DNA from: an uncultured Mesorhizobium sp.
GTDB lineage: Bacteria > Pseudomonadota > Alphaproteobacteria > Rhizobiales > Rhizobiaceae
NCBI GenBank assembly: GCA_950071955.1
Contig: CATMOC010000246.1
Coordinates: 1 to 6,172, forward strand
Reading direction: 5' to 3'
Length of the DNA: 6,172 nt
Under the pieces are notes generated by a model. That model was not told the DNA's origin. It made no database searches and was given only the letters and a program-made list of their open reading frames with translations. Both the position numbers and the translations under genes were made by a program. How positions within the stretch are numbered: position 1 is the first letter of the stretch; each line of letters opens with the position of its first letter. Shown here piece after piece: positions 1 through 5,994 of the stretch.

Positions 1-359
1 AAGACCTCGTCGAAGCTGCGGCCCTTGTAGTTGCGACCGCGCCGGCCGAGCTTCGCGTTGTGCAAGGCAATCCCGCGATCGACATGCGCGACGAACTCGT
101 CCCAGTCGATCGCGCGACTGCCGTAGTTCTCCGGCTTCGCATCGGGCTTGTTGCCGCAGTATGCGCCTTCCATCGCCGGATGCTTGGCTATCCGGTCGCA
201 CATGTCGCGAAACGCGCGCTCGATCGGCTTCGACACGCTTTCCGTCTCGCAGAAGGCATGGATCGAGATCCGGGGAACCGGCCGCATTGCATTCAGTTGG
301 GCGATCTCTTCAGCGGTCGCGCTTCCGAGAACGTCGGTATCGTAGGCAAGATTGCTCAT
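1..359 (-). CDS. cpaE: Chimeric, left-truncated ORF: CpaE (TadZ) N-terminus joined in frame to a MuA-like transposase segment
   Basis: The ATG at 359 lies 24 bases after the cpaD stop, which is where cpaE is expected. Residues 1-40 look like a rhizobial CpaE leader, with MRPVPRISIHAFCETE at residues 25-40. A normal CpaE would continue into a receiver-like domain and then a ParA/MinD-type ATPase. Here, from about residue 41, the frame instead matches the end of the catalytic core of Mu-type transposases: SKPIERAF (43-50), KHPAMEGAY (59-67), KPDAKPENYG (71-80), a tryptophan/acid patch DWDEF (85-89), LHNAKLGRR (99-107) and GRSFDEV (113-119). From memory of MuA, the Glu of the IERAF motif (E47) aligns with the third acidic residue of the DDE triad, and the rest matches the segment just after it. 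The first two catalytic aspartates are absent, so this piece cannot be an active transposase. The ORF runs off the left edge. The identification of each half is confident. Whether the fusion exists in a genome is doubtful. Confidence 0.8.
   Translation of the reverse strand, partial: MSNLAYDTDVLGSATAEEIAQLNAMRPVPRISIHAFCETESVSKPIERAFRDMCDRIAKHPAMEGAYCGNKPDAKPENYGSRAIDWDEFVAHVDRGIALHNAKLGRRGRNYKGRSFDEV
222..245. other. Junction between cpaE and MuA-like transposase sequence
   Basis: The CpaE-like reading ends around codon 40 (bases 242-240), and the transposase-like reading is clear from codon 43 (bases 233-231). The break must lie in or next to these few codons. The frame is kept. No transposon end, inverted repeat or target duplication is visible at this point. 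The boundary is inferred from where the protein family resemblance changes, not from an alignment. Confidence 0.65.
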
Positions 360-383
360 CGCGATCGGTCCCGCATCTGCTTA

Positions 384-1103
384 TCAATAAGTGACTTCCG
401 ACGTGGCGATGAACTCGGGCGCGATCTGGCGCTGCTTATACTGGTCGAGCGCATTGCCGCGGTTCTCCGCATCGATCTCGCCCGGCTCACGCGGGCCGAG
501 AAGGTCCGCGGGATTGGCGACCTGCGCCGCCAGATTGTTCTGATAGGCGCAGCCGAAGTTGGAATAGTGCCTGTTCTCGCTGTTCTTCAGGATGTCGTCG
601 GGCCAGCGTCCGCACTGGTCGGTGCTCGCCCGCATCCTTGGGTAGACGATCCTCAGCGGGGCGGCCACGTCCGGCGCTCCCGAGCTGTAGGGCACGGTCA
701 CTATGTTCCCCGCCGGGACCCCCCTGGCGTAGAGATAGGCCGCGATGTCGTGGGCGACCGCGCTGGCGGCAGCAGAGTTTGCCGCGCCGGCGGGCACCAT
801 GATTGACACGGGCGCGGCGGCCCGACGATCGTAGTGGGCGATGTAGCCCGCGACCACGGCGCGGTGCACCTCCGTCATCCGCTGATCGCCCACACCGACC
901 GGCAGGTCGAGGATCTCGTCCCTCTCGGCCACGACGATGGGGTGATTGGTGCGGTAGTCATCCGGAACAGAACCGACGGTAATCGAATCGCGCTTGGCGC
1001 AGCCGGTGAGAGCGGCGGCGACGCCGATCACCAGGAGCGCACGGGGCGCCGAGAGCGCGCGTGGGCGTCCCGCGGAAGACATCTTGTTGAAGGCGCTGCG
1101 CAT
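384..1103 (-). CDS. cpaD: CpaD pilus assembly lipoprotein (TadD-locus CpaD family)
   Basis: This is a 239-residue exported lipoprotein of the Flp/Tad pilus channel. It is thought to sit at the outer membrane or periplasm with the CpaC secretin. The signal segment ALLVIGVAAALTGC ends in a lipobox with the lipidated Cys at residue 35. Family hallmarks follow: YRTNHPIVVAERD shortly after the lipobox, the GRWPDD segment, and FGCAYQNNLAAQVANP with DLLGPR near the C-terminus. I chose the ATG at 1103 because GGGGGAC (1117-1111) sits 7 bases upstream as a good ribosome binding site. A GTG at 1124 overlaps the cpaC stop as GTGA and would add seven residues, but it has no clear binding site. The gene lies 17 bases after cpaC in the same leftward operon and is followed by cpaE. 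The length is normal for the family. Confidence 0.93.
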   Translation of the reverse strand: MRSAFNKMSSAGRPRALSAPRALLVIGVAAALTGCAKRDSITVGSVPDDYRTNHPIVVAERDEILDLPVGVGDQRMTEVHRAVVAGYIAHYDRRAAAPVSIMVPAGAANSAAASAVAHDIAAYLYARGVPAGNIVTVPYSSGAPDVAAPLRIVYPRMRASTDQCGRWPDDILKNSENRHYSNFGCAYQNNLAAQVANPADLLGPREPGEIDAENRGNALDQYKQRQIAPEFIATSEVTY

Positions 1104-1120
1104 GAGGTCCGTCCCCCGGA

Positions 1121-2671
1121 TCACTTGTAGATGAAGCCGACGACGCCGTGGTAGCGGCCGTTCGGTTTTTGCGTGTTCATGGTGCCGTAGACGCGGTTGA
1201 CCCGGCCGAGGAATATGCCGGCGCCGTCGCTCGGCGCATTGAAGTTGTCGTCGGGGCGCGCGAGTTCCTGCCGCGCGACCGGCCGCGTGAGATACGGCGT
1301 CACGATGATCACCAATTCGCTTTCGTTGCGAACGAAGTCGCGGCTGCGGAAGAGCGTCCCCAGAACGGGAATCTTTGCCAGCCCGGGTAGGCCGGCGGAA
1401 ACCTGGCGGATGTCGTCGCGGACGAGGCCGGCGATCATCATCGATCCGCCCGAGGGCAGTTCGACCGTCGTGTCGGCGAGGCGCTTGCGGATGGACAGGA
1501 TGTTGGTTCCGCTCCTGCCGCCGCCGGTGCTCAACGCCACCGAGCCTTCGGTGGTCGGCTCCGAGACGGAGGTTCGTATCTTCAGGCTGATGCGGCCGGG
1601 CGACAGGACGACCGGCTGGAACTCCAGGCCGATGCCGTAGTCGATCTTTTCGATCTCGTAGGTGATGAGGCCCTCGTCGTCGACGTCCTGCCCGGTAATC
1701 AGGTTGAACTCGCCGCCCACCTTGAAGGTGGCCTTTTCACCGGAGACGGCGGTCAACGTCGGCTCGGCGAGCGTCTTCATGACGCCGGCCTGCTCCATTG
1801 CGTTCAGGTAGGAGTTGATGGTGGTCGAGCCGAATGCAGCCCCGAGCTGGAGCTGCGATCCCGAAAGCTGCTTGCCGAGGCCCGATATGCCGTCGCTGAT
1901 CGCGCCCCAGGTGATGCCGTCGGACGAACCGCTTCCGATGAGGTTGACGCCGAGCTGCTTCATGACGACGCGGCTCACCTCGGCCACCGTCACCTTCAGC
2001 GTGACCTGATCCTCGCCGGTGATCTTGATCATGTTGATGATCGCGCTCTTCTGGCGTTCGGAATCCGGATTGTTGATGTCGACGCCGCCGCCGTCCGTCG
2101 GAGCCGCGGCGGTCTGCGAATACTGGCCGGTCGTGGCCTCGCCGCCGGTGACGAAGGCCTGCGCAAGCTGCACGGCGCGGGCCGCATCGAGCGGCGTCTC
2201 CACGGTACCCGTCAAGACGACGTTGTCGTTGAGCAGTTCGACGCGGATGTCGGAGCCGGGAATGAAACGCGCAAGGTAATCCTCCAGGCCGGCCACATCG
2301 CGCTCGACGTTGAGATCGAGGCTGGCGATCTGTTCCCCATTGGCCCCGAAGACGAAGATGTTGGTCTCGCCCACCTGCTTGCCGAACAGGTAGATGCGGC
2401 GCGCGGTGCGCGTGACCGCGTCGGCGACCGCCGGGTTGGCGACCAGGATGTCGTACGCGTCCTGCGGCAGGTCGATCACGACCGACTTGTTCAGGCCGAG
2501 CTTGATGCGCTCGGTGCCGTGGGTCGAGGACTTGATCACCGTCTCCGCGAAGGCGGGTGCGGCAGCCGTGATAGCGCCGACGGAACCGGCGGCCAGAAGC
2601 ACCGCGACCATGCGGGCCGTCACTTTCGTGATGCCGCGGGCCGGATGGCCGAAAACTGCTCGTGACGTCAT
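1121..2671 (-). CDS. cpaC: CpaC, outer-membrane secretin of the Flp/Tad pilus (RcpA family)
   Basis: This 516-residue protein forms the outer-membrane ring through which the Flp pilus passes. Residues 1-42 are a Sec signal peptide ending AFA before ETV. Residues about 53-125 are the pilus-assembly N-terminal domain (NPAVADAV, then GETNIFVF). Residues about 126-172 are a BON-like segment (VVLTGTVETPLDAARAV). A linker rich in Gly, Thr and Pro covers about 176-205. The secretin core runs from about 220 to 465 and ends with the type II secretion family signature GLPGLAKIPVLGTLF (427-441) and VIIVTPYLTRP. About 50 further residues follow. The start ATG overlaps the cpaB stop as ATGA, which implies translational coupling. 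The open frame continues upstream to about 3529, but that part is antisense-like shadow sequence over cpaB and carries no signal peptide at its start, so I rejected it. Confidence 0.96.
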   Translation of the reverse strand: MTSRAVFGHPARGITKVTARMVAVLLAAGSVGAITAAAPAFAETVIKSSTHGTERIKLGLNKSVVIDLPQDAYDILVANPAVADAVTRTARRIYLFGKQVGETNIFVFGANGEQIASLDLNVERDVAGLEDYLARFIPGSDIRVELLNDNVVLTGTVETPLDAARAVQLAQAFVTGGEATTGQYSQTAAAPTDGGGVDINNPDSERQKSAIINMIKITGEDQVTLKVTVAEVSRVVMKQLGVNLIGSGSSDGITWGAISDGISGLGKQLSGSQLQLGAAFGSTTINSYLNAMEQAGVMKTLAEPTLTAVSGEKATFKVGGEFNLITGQDVDDEGLITYEIEKIDYGIGLEFQPVVLSPGRISLKIRTSVSEPTTEGSVALSTGGGRSGTNILSIRKRLADTTVELPSGGSMMIAGLVRDDIRQVSAGLPGLAKIPVLGTLFRSRDFVRNESELVIIVTPYLTRPVARQELARPDDNFNAPSDGAGIFLGRVNRVYGTMNTQKPNGRYHGVVGFIYK

Positions 2672-3477
2672 TTGCGCGCCCCCACTTCGCTCACTTCCCC
2701 GGACCGGATGACGCGCACGGTTCCCCGCCGCCCATTGCCGGAAACCAGGTACTCGGCATCGTCGCCTTGCTTGTCCTGGGCGTCCGCGACGGGTCGCAGC
2801 GCCAGGGTGAGACGGTCCGCCAACTGCTGGGCGACCGTGATGATTTCGGATTGCTGCGGCGTGAGCTCGAGCGTGGCCGTTTCGCCGACCTTGACCTTCT
2901 TGCCTTCCTCGTCCTCCTGGATCATCTGATCGATGGCGAGGACGCGGATGTTCTTCAGGATGGTTTCGGTGATGAAGCCGTTGCTGCCGCCCGATTCCGC
3001 CCGCCGCGTCATGATGACGTCGACATTGTCGTTGGGGAGAATGAAACCGCCGGCCGAGGTGTCGGCGGAGATCTGCGTCGCGACCGCCCTCTTGCCGGAG
3101 GGCAGGATCGCCGACATGAAGCTCTGGCCTTCGCCGATCAGCTTGGAGCGCCGGACCGGCTCGCCGGCATACATGGCCAGCCGGGCGATCGAGCCCTGGA
3201 GCTTCTCCATCGCGTCGGCTTCCTCGCTTCGCAGGATGAAGCCCTCGCTCACCGCCGATTCGGGCCATGACTGCCAGCGCATCTGGTTTTCGAGCGGCTG
3301 TCCGACCGGAACGTCTTCGCCGAGGACGAGAACATCGGTGAGTTCGATCGCAGGCGCCGGCGGCGCTGCCGCGACGAGATCCGGCGGCGGCGACGACGTC
3401 ATGTTCTTGGCGATGTAGCCAGCGCCACCCGCGGCAACGGCCGCGACGCCCAGAATGATCAAGCGTGAAGTATTCAT
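2668..3477 (-). CDS. cpaB: CpaB, Flp pilus assembly periplasmic protein (RcpC/CpaB family)
   Basis: This is a 269-residue inner-membrane-anchored periplasmic protein of the Flp pilus machine. One membrane segment lies at residues 5-23 (LIILGVAAVAAGGAGYIA) and is followed by a Pro/Ala-rich linker (30-43). A SAF-type domain covers about 46-113 (VLVLGEDVPVGQPL, then AGEPVRRSKL). The RcpC/CpaB domain follows, with the typical GGFILPNDNVDVI at 143-155 and the segment on TLELTPQQSEIITVAQQ. Length and order are normal for the family. AAAGGTG at 3491-3485 gives a ribosome binding site about 8 bases before the ATG. The gene opens the cpaBCD(E) run and is coupled to cpaC by a 4-base overlap. A 143-base AT-rich spacer separates it from cpaA and may contain its own promoter or operator. 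Confidence 0.95.
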   Translation of the reverse strand: MNTSRLIILGVAAVAAGGAGYIAKNMTSSPPPDLVAAAPPAPAIELTDVLVLGEDVPVGQPLENQMRWQSWPESAVSEGFILRSEEADAMEKLQGSIARLAMYAGEPVRRSKLIGEGQSFMSAILPSGKRAVATQISADTSAGGFILPNDNVDVIMTRRAESGGSNGFITETILKNIRVLAIDQMIQEDEEGKKVKVGETATLELTPQQSEIITVAQQLADRLTLALRPVADAQDKQGDDAEYLVSGNGRRGTVRVIRSGEVSEVGARK

Positions 3478-3546
3478 CGACCCGCACCTTTACCCGGCGA
3501 TTTTTTTCACCGGACGGAGAATGGGGCACGAATCGTCAAATTAGGG

Positions 3547-3615
3547 TTAATGCAACGCTTACGATCGTACTTAATCGAACGTTACGTCAGTTCACGTAAA
3601 TTAACGTTTGCTAAA
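3547..3615. promoter_or_regulatory. Candidate CtrA-like sites (three TTAA-N7-near-TTAA elements)
   Basis: Three TTAA half sites are each followed, 7 bases later, by a degenerate second half: TTAA-N7-CTTA (3547-3561), TTAA-N7-TTAC (3571-3585) and TTAA-N7-TAAA (3601-3615). The alphaproteobacterial regulator CtrA binds TTAA-N7-TTAA and is known to control the pilin gene in Caulobacter. None of the three is a full match, so this call is tentative. Confidence 0.25.
3582..3599. repeat. Perfect inverted repeat TTACGT-N6-ACGTAA, operator-like
   Basis: The left arm TTACGT (3582-3587) and right arm ACGTAA (3594-3599) are exact reverse complements around the spacer CAGTTC. Outside the arms, AACGTTA (3578-3584) and TAACGTT (3602-3608) form a second, wider inverted pair. 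The symmetry is typical of a dimeric transcription factor site. No U-rich tract follows, so it does not look like a terminator. The cognate factor is unknown. Confidence 0.5.
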
Positions 3616-3620
3616 GAGCC

Positions 3621-4142
3621 TCAGAGGCCGCCCAGCTGGGCGAGAGCCCACGCCGCGAGGGGCGTATCGGGGAAGACGAAGAGGCCGCCGATACCGAGCG
3701 CGATACCATAGGGTACCCCCTTGGCCGGATCCGCGAGGTTCCTGAGGAAGATGTTGCTGCCGGTGTAAACCTCCAGCGCCGAGCCGCGATAAGCCAGGAT
3801 CGCAATCGTCAGCAGGCCGCCGATCCCTGCCGATACCAGAAGATATGTGAAGAGCACCGGGCCGAAGCCCATCCATATCGCGGTCGCGGCGATCAGCTTG
3901 GCGTCGCCGCCTCCCATGCCGCCCAGGGCGAACATCGTGAAGGTGACCAACAGCACCAGCGCGAACGCGGCGAAGTGCATCCCGTAGACCGACCATTCCA
4001 TTCCGGTCATCGGAGCGAGCACGGCGAAGGTGCCGACCAAGACCAGCGCGACCCGGTTGGCGATCGTCATCGAAAGCAGGTCCGAGACAGCCGCGAAGGC
4101 CATACAGAAGGGAAAGACGACCAGTATGGAAGCTACGAGCAT
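3621..4142 (-). CDS. cpaA: CpaA, prepilin peptidase (type IV leader peptidase-like, A24 family)
   Basis: This is a 173-residue polytopic inner-membrane aspartyl protease that cleaves Flp prepilin and TadE-type pseudopilin leaders on the cytoplasmic side. The two catalytic aspartates are visible: D21 in AVSDLLSM after the first membrane helix, and D80 in GGMGGGDAKL, the GxGD-type motif. It has about five or six hydrophobic helices. It lacks the N-terminal zinc-binding methylase part of long PilD/GspO enzymes, as is usual for Tad-locus CpaA. The start ATG follows a GAGG-type binding site about 10 bases upstream. The gene lies between the pilin gene and cpaB, the usual order in rhizobial Flp loci, and is separated from the pilin gene by a terminator-like hairpin. 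Confidence 0.94.
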   Translation of the reverse strand: MLVASILVVFPFCMAFAAVSDLLSMTIANRVALVLVGTFAVLAPMTGMEWSVYGMHFAAFALVLLVTFTMFALGGMGGGDAKLIAATAIWMGFGPVLFTYLLVSAGIGGLLTIAILAYRGSALEVYTGSNIFLRNLADPAKGVPYGIALGIGGLFVFPDTPLAAWALAQLGGL

Positions 4143-4201
4143 TTTCGGTTCGCCTCAGCGGATAGCCACGAGACACGCCCCTCGACAGGGGTCATCGACA
4201 A

Positions 4202-4238
4202 ACGAATAAAGCAGGACCGCCCGAAAGAGCGGCCCTGC
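4202..4238 (-). terminator. Rho-independent terminator-like hairpin after the pilin gene
   Basis: Read on the minus strand, GCAGGGCCGC (4238-4229) pairs with GCGGTCCTGC (4220-4211). This makes a 10-base-pair stem with one G-U pair and an 8-base loop, followed by TTTATTCGTT. It lies 29 bases past the pilin stop and before cpaA. It probably ends most pilin transcripts and lets a minority run on into the assembly genes, which would explain the high pilin to machinery ratio such pili need. Confidence 0.75.
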
Positions 4239-4266
4239 AAACATTCCGCCGGAAGCGGATGCGGAC

Positions 4267-4437
4267 TTACGAGCCGCTGACCTTGGTGGCGATCGTGTTG
4301 AACTTCGTGTCCAGCGCATCGCCGAGCGCACCGGCACCAACCATGATGGCGACAGCGATCAGAGCGGCGATGAGGCCGTACTCGATAGCGGTTGCGCCGG
4401 ACTCTTCCTTGACGAAACGTGCGAAAAGCTTAGTCAT
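4267..4437 (-). CDS. Flp/Fap-type major pilin prepilin
   Basis: This is a 56-residue prepilin of the Flp family, the structural subunit of the pilus (often named pilA, flp or ctpA). The leader MTKLFARFVKEESG has a positive charge and ends in Gly14. Cleavage by CpaA would leave a mature chain starting ATAIEYGLIAALIAVAIM, with the hallmark Glu at +5 next to Tyr and a long hydrophobic helix (residues 15-39). A short hydrophilic tail follows (LDTKFNTIATKVSGS). The size is typical for Flp pilins. AGGAG (4450-4446) sits 8 bases before the ATG, a strong binding site consistent with high expression. The gene is first in the leftward series and is followed by a terminator-like hairpin. Confidence 0.95.
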   Translation of the reverse strand: MTKLFARFVKEESGATAIEYGLIAALIAVAIMVGAGALGDALDTKFNTIATKVSGS

Positions 4438-4586
4438 TTCCTGAACTCCTACTCGACGTTGGTTACAGCATTACCGTCAACTGTTCTGCGGCGTGTTGAT
4501 CGGATGAGGGCAATCTAGGCGGAAGGAATTTCGATCGACTTAAGAAATTGCCTTACCGAAATCCTAACGGGCGCCACTGCTTTCGG

Positions 4587-4594
4587 GTGGTTAA
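4587..4594 (-). promoter_or_regulatory. Candidate CtrA half site TTAACCAC upstream of the pilin gene
   Basis: TTAACCAC read on the minus strand resembles the CtrA 8-mer TTAACCAT with one mismatch. It lies about 150 bases upstream of the pilin ATG. CtrA activation of pilin genes is established in Caulobacter; its use here is an inference. Confidence 0.25.
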
Positions 4595-4673
4595 CGGGCC
4601 GATAAAACGGGGGCGGGCAAGATGGCACGACAGCCTCGGACGATCTCGCGCCTATCCCGGGACGCCCGCCGCC

Positions 4674-4679
4674 TATAAT
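4674..4679 (+). promoter_or_regulatory. Candidate -10 box TATAAT for the rightward genes
   Basis: A consensus TATAAT stands about 80 bases before the ATG at 4759. The -35 position 16-18 bases upstream (CCTATC region) is poor, so an activator would be needed or the match is chance. Confidence 0.3.
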
Positions 4680-4758
4680 GATTCGCGCGAGGGGCACTTA
4701 ACCGATCATTCACCATTCCGGGCGCATCTTAAGGACTGATCCCAGGTGGAGACGATCG

Positions 4759-5196
4759 ATGGCCCGGAAGTCCGAAATACGCGTGCGACCGCTCTTGAGC
4801 GTCGTGTTCCTGGCACTGCTGGCCGGGTACGCCGCGCCCGCCTACGCCGACGCGGGCATATCCATACTGATGAACGAGGCGAAGATCGTGAAGCTGGCGC
4901 GTCCGGCCGACACGATCGTGGTCGGCAATCCCGAGATCGCCGATGCGTCCGTCCAGGATGCGACGACGATCGTGCTGACCGGCAAGGGCTTCGGCGTCAC
5001 CAACCTGGTGGTTCTCGACATGGAGGGCGCGCCGATCGTCGACGAGCAGATCTACGTCAGCCGCCAGGACGCGAAGTCGGTGCGCATCTATCGCCGCTCG
5101 GAAGTCCAGACGCTCTCCTGCACGCCTTATTGCGAGGGCTCTTACAAGAGCGAGGCGGAACGGATGTCCGAAGCGGAAATGAATGTGAGCCAATAG
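4759..5196 (+). CDS. Exported pilus-assembly N-terminal-domain protein (stand-alone CpaC-N-like)
   Basis: This 145-residue protein has a Sec signal peptide (residues 1-30, ending PAYA before DAG). It then consists mainly of one domain of the type found at the N-terminus of pilus and type II/III secretins: VGNPEIADASV (55-65) and GKGFGVTNLVVLD (75-87) match the corresponding NPAVADAV and GETNIFVF parts of CpaC in this window. No secretin core or membrane anchor follows. The C-terminal part is hydrophilic and holds two cysteines, C121 and C125 (CTPYC), which could form a disulfide in the periplasm. GGAG at 4747-4750, 8 bases upstream, supports the ATG. It is divergent to the pilin gene, as seen in other rhizobial Flp loci. 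A role as accessory partner of the secretin is likely but inferred. Confidence 0.85.
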   Translation: MARKSEIRVRPLLSVVFLALLAGYAAPAYADAGISILMNEAKIVKLARPADTIVVGNPEIADASVQDATTIVLTGKGFGVTNLVVLDMEGAPIVDEQIYVSRQDAKSVRIYRRSEVQTLSCTPYCEGSYKSEAERMSEAEMNVSQ

Positions 5197-5205
5197 CTCG
5201 CGAAC

Positions 5206-5238
5206 GCCCCGACCCGCCGCGCACGGCGGCGTCCGGGG
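5206..5238 (+). terminator. GC-rich hairpin after the CpaC-N-like gene
   Basis: CCGCCG (5214-5219) pairs perfectly with CGGCGG (5224-5229) around CGCA. The stem extends through GAC/GTC and CCCC/GGGG with single-base bulges. No T tract follows, so it is at best a weak or Rho-assisted terminator, or an RNA-stabilising structure between two genes of one transcript. Confidence 0.4.
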
Positions 5239-5265
5239 GGCTGCAGATCTCCGGTTAAGAAGCCG

Positions 5266-5271
5266 TTGACA
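5266..5271 (+). promoter_or_regulatory. Possible -35 element TTGACA before tadE
   Basis: A consensus TTGACA lies about 100 bases before the tadE start, after the hairpin at 5206-5238. No good -10 box is found 16-18 bases downstream, so this is a weak candidate for a separate tadE promoter. Confidence 0.2.
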
Positions 5272-5366
5272 AAAAGAAGACAATTGCTCCCGACAGGCAA
5301 ACGGGAATTCAACAGCCGTCCGGTATGGTCCCTTTCAATCTGCACGGGGTTAGCAGGTATCGGATC

Positions 5367-5945
5367 ATGTCAAGACGGATCAAGCTACTCAGGATGGGCG
5401 CAAAGCCGGGCGTGCCTCGTCGTTCCTTCGTCCGGTTCTCTCGGGACGAGGACGGCGCGGTCGCCATCGAATTCGCGGCACTCGCCATCCCATTTTCCAT
5501 GCTGGTCTTCGCGATCCTGGAAAGCTGCATCTCATTCGCGGGACAGCAGATCCTCGTCAATACCACCGACGCCATCGCACGGCAGATACGCACGGGCCAG
5601 CTCAAGGCGGCCGACGTCAACGCAACCTCGCTGAAGGCGGCCATCTGCGAAGACCTCGAGATCATCGTGGCTGCGGGATGCCCCGGTCTGGTCGTCGACC
5701 TTCGCCAGTACGCGACGTTCGCCGACGCCGCAAAACAGCGCATCAAGCTCACCTCCGACGGCGACATCGACACGACCGGCTTCGACGTGAAGCCGGGGCC
5801 CTCGCTGAGCAAGAACATGCTGCGAGTGTTCTACCGCTGGCCGGTCATCACCGATTTCATGCGCAAGTCCATGTCCAACATCAAGGGCGGCTATACGCTG
5901 CATTTCGCGACGGTGACCTGGCAGAACGAACCCTTCAACGATTGA
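5367..5945 (+). CDS. tadE: TadE-like pseudopilin of the Flp/Tad pilus
   Basis: This 192-residue TadE/TadG-family minor pseudopilin is needed for Flp pilus biogenesis. A charged N-terminus (residues 1-29, many Arg/Lys, ending DED) leads to Gly30. Then [22 protein letters not shown] (31-52) is the single hydrophobic segment, with Glu35 at the +5 position of a prepilin-peptidase site. The remaining 140 residues are a soluble extracytoplasmic domain with cysteines in [15 protein letters not shown]. The sequence ends with [15 protein letters not shown], a form common in rhizobial TadE proteins. I chose the ATG at 5367 because GCAGG and CGGAT lie just upstream. An in-frame ATG at 5325 adds 14 residues with no binding site. 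The next ORF follows after 49 bases. Confidence 0.9.
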   Translation: MSRRIKLLRMGAKPGVPRRSFVRFSRDEDGAVAIEFAALAIPFSMLVFAILESCISFAGQQILVNTTDAIARQIRTGQLKAADVNATSLKAAICEDLEIIVAAGCPGLVVDLRQYATFADAAKQRIKLTSDGDIDTTGFDVKPGPSLSKNMLRVFYRWPVITDFMRKSMSNIKGGYTLHFATVTWQNEPFND

Positions 5946-5994
5946 CGGACATCCGGGGGACCGACCGCGGTCCAGGGAAAAAGGCGTGACCACC

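Larger units (their letters stand above)
3478..3620 (-). promoter_or_regulatory. AT-rich spacer between cpaA and cpaB, probable regulatory region
   Basis: This 143-base spacer is clearly AT-richer than the flanking genes. It holds a perfect split palindrome (3582-3599), a 10-base palindrome TACGATCGTA (3560-3569) and three TTAA elements at 3547, 3571 and 3601. No ORF in it looks real. Transcripts leaving cpaA cross it leftward into cpaB, so it is a plausible site for an internal promoter. I could not assign a clear -35/-10 pair. Confidence 0.45.
4438..4758. promoter_or_regulatory. Divergent intergenic region between the pilin gene and the plus-strand pilus genes
   Basis: No gene is visible in these 321 bases; short open frames here have no family resemblance. 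It must contain the leftward pilin promoter and probably the rightward promoter of the gene at 4759. Visible elements are a TATAAT at 4674-4679 (plus), TTAACC-type half sites at 4589-4594 (minus strand, TTAACCAC) and 4698-4703 (plus), and TTAA at 4540 and 4729. TTAACC is the stronger half of the known CtrA motif. Start points cannot be fixed from sequence alone. Confidence 0.55.

Noticed and set aside
1..240. A Mu-like prophage inserted in cpaE
   Set aside because: The foreign part is an internal transposase segment running in the cpaE reading direction. A Mu-type insertion would begin with a phage end, and none is seen at the join.
60..806. Plus-strand open frame of 248 codons
   Set aside because: It is antisense to cpaD and the cpaE start, is rich in Arg/Val/Gly as GC-rich shadow frames are, and shows no signal or domain.
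2662..3270. Plus-strand 202-codon open frame across cpaB
   Set aside because: It is antisense to a well-supported cpaB and has no recognisable domain.
2672..3529. N-terminal extension of the cpaC frame giving an 802-residue product
   Set aside because: It overlaps all of cpaB in another frame and is a low-complexity Arg/Gly/Ala shadow. The real start at 2671 has a signal peptide directly after it and a 4-base overlap with cpaB.
3601..4176. Minus-strand 191-codon open frame over cpaA
   Set aside because: It is Arg-rich without membrane helices. The other frame gives a complete CpaA with both catalytic aspartates.
4451..4466. GGTTACAGCATTACC-like symmetry in the pilin leader
   Set aside because: The arms do not pair exactly and the length is within chance.
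4729..5283. Minus-strand 184-codon open frame opposite the CpaC-N-like gene
   Set aside because: It is Arg/His-rich shadow sequence. The plus-strand frame has a signal peptide, a family domain and a ribosome binding site.
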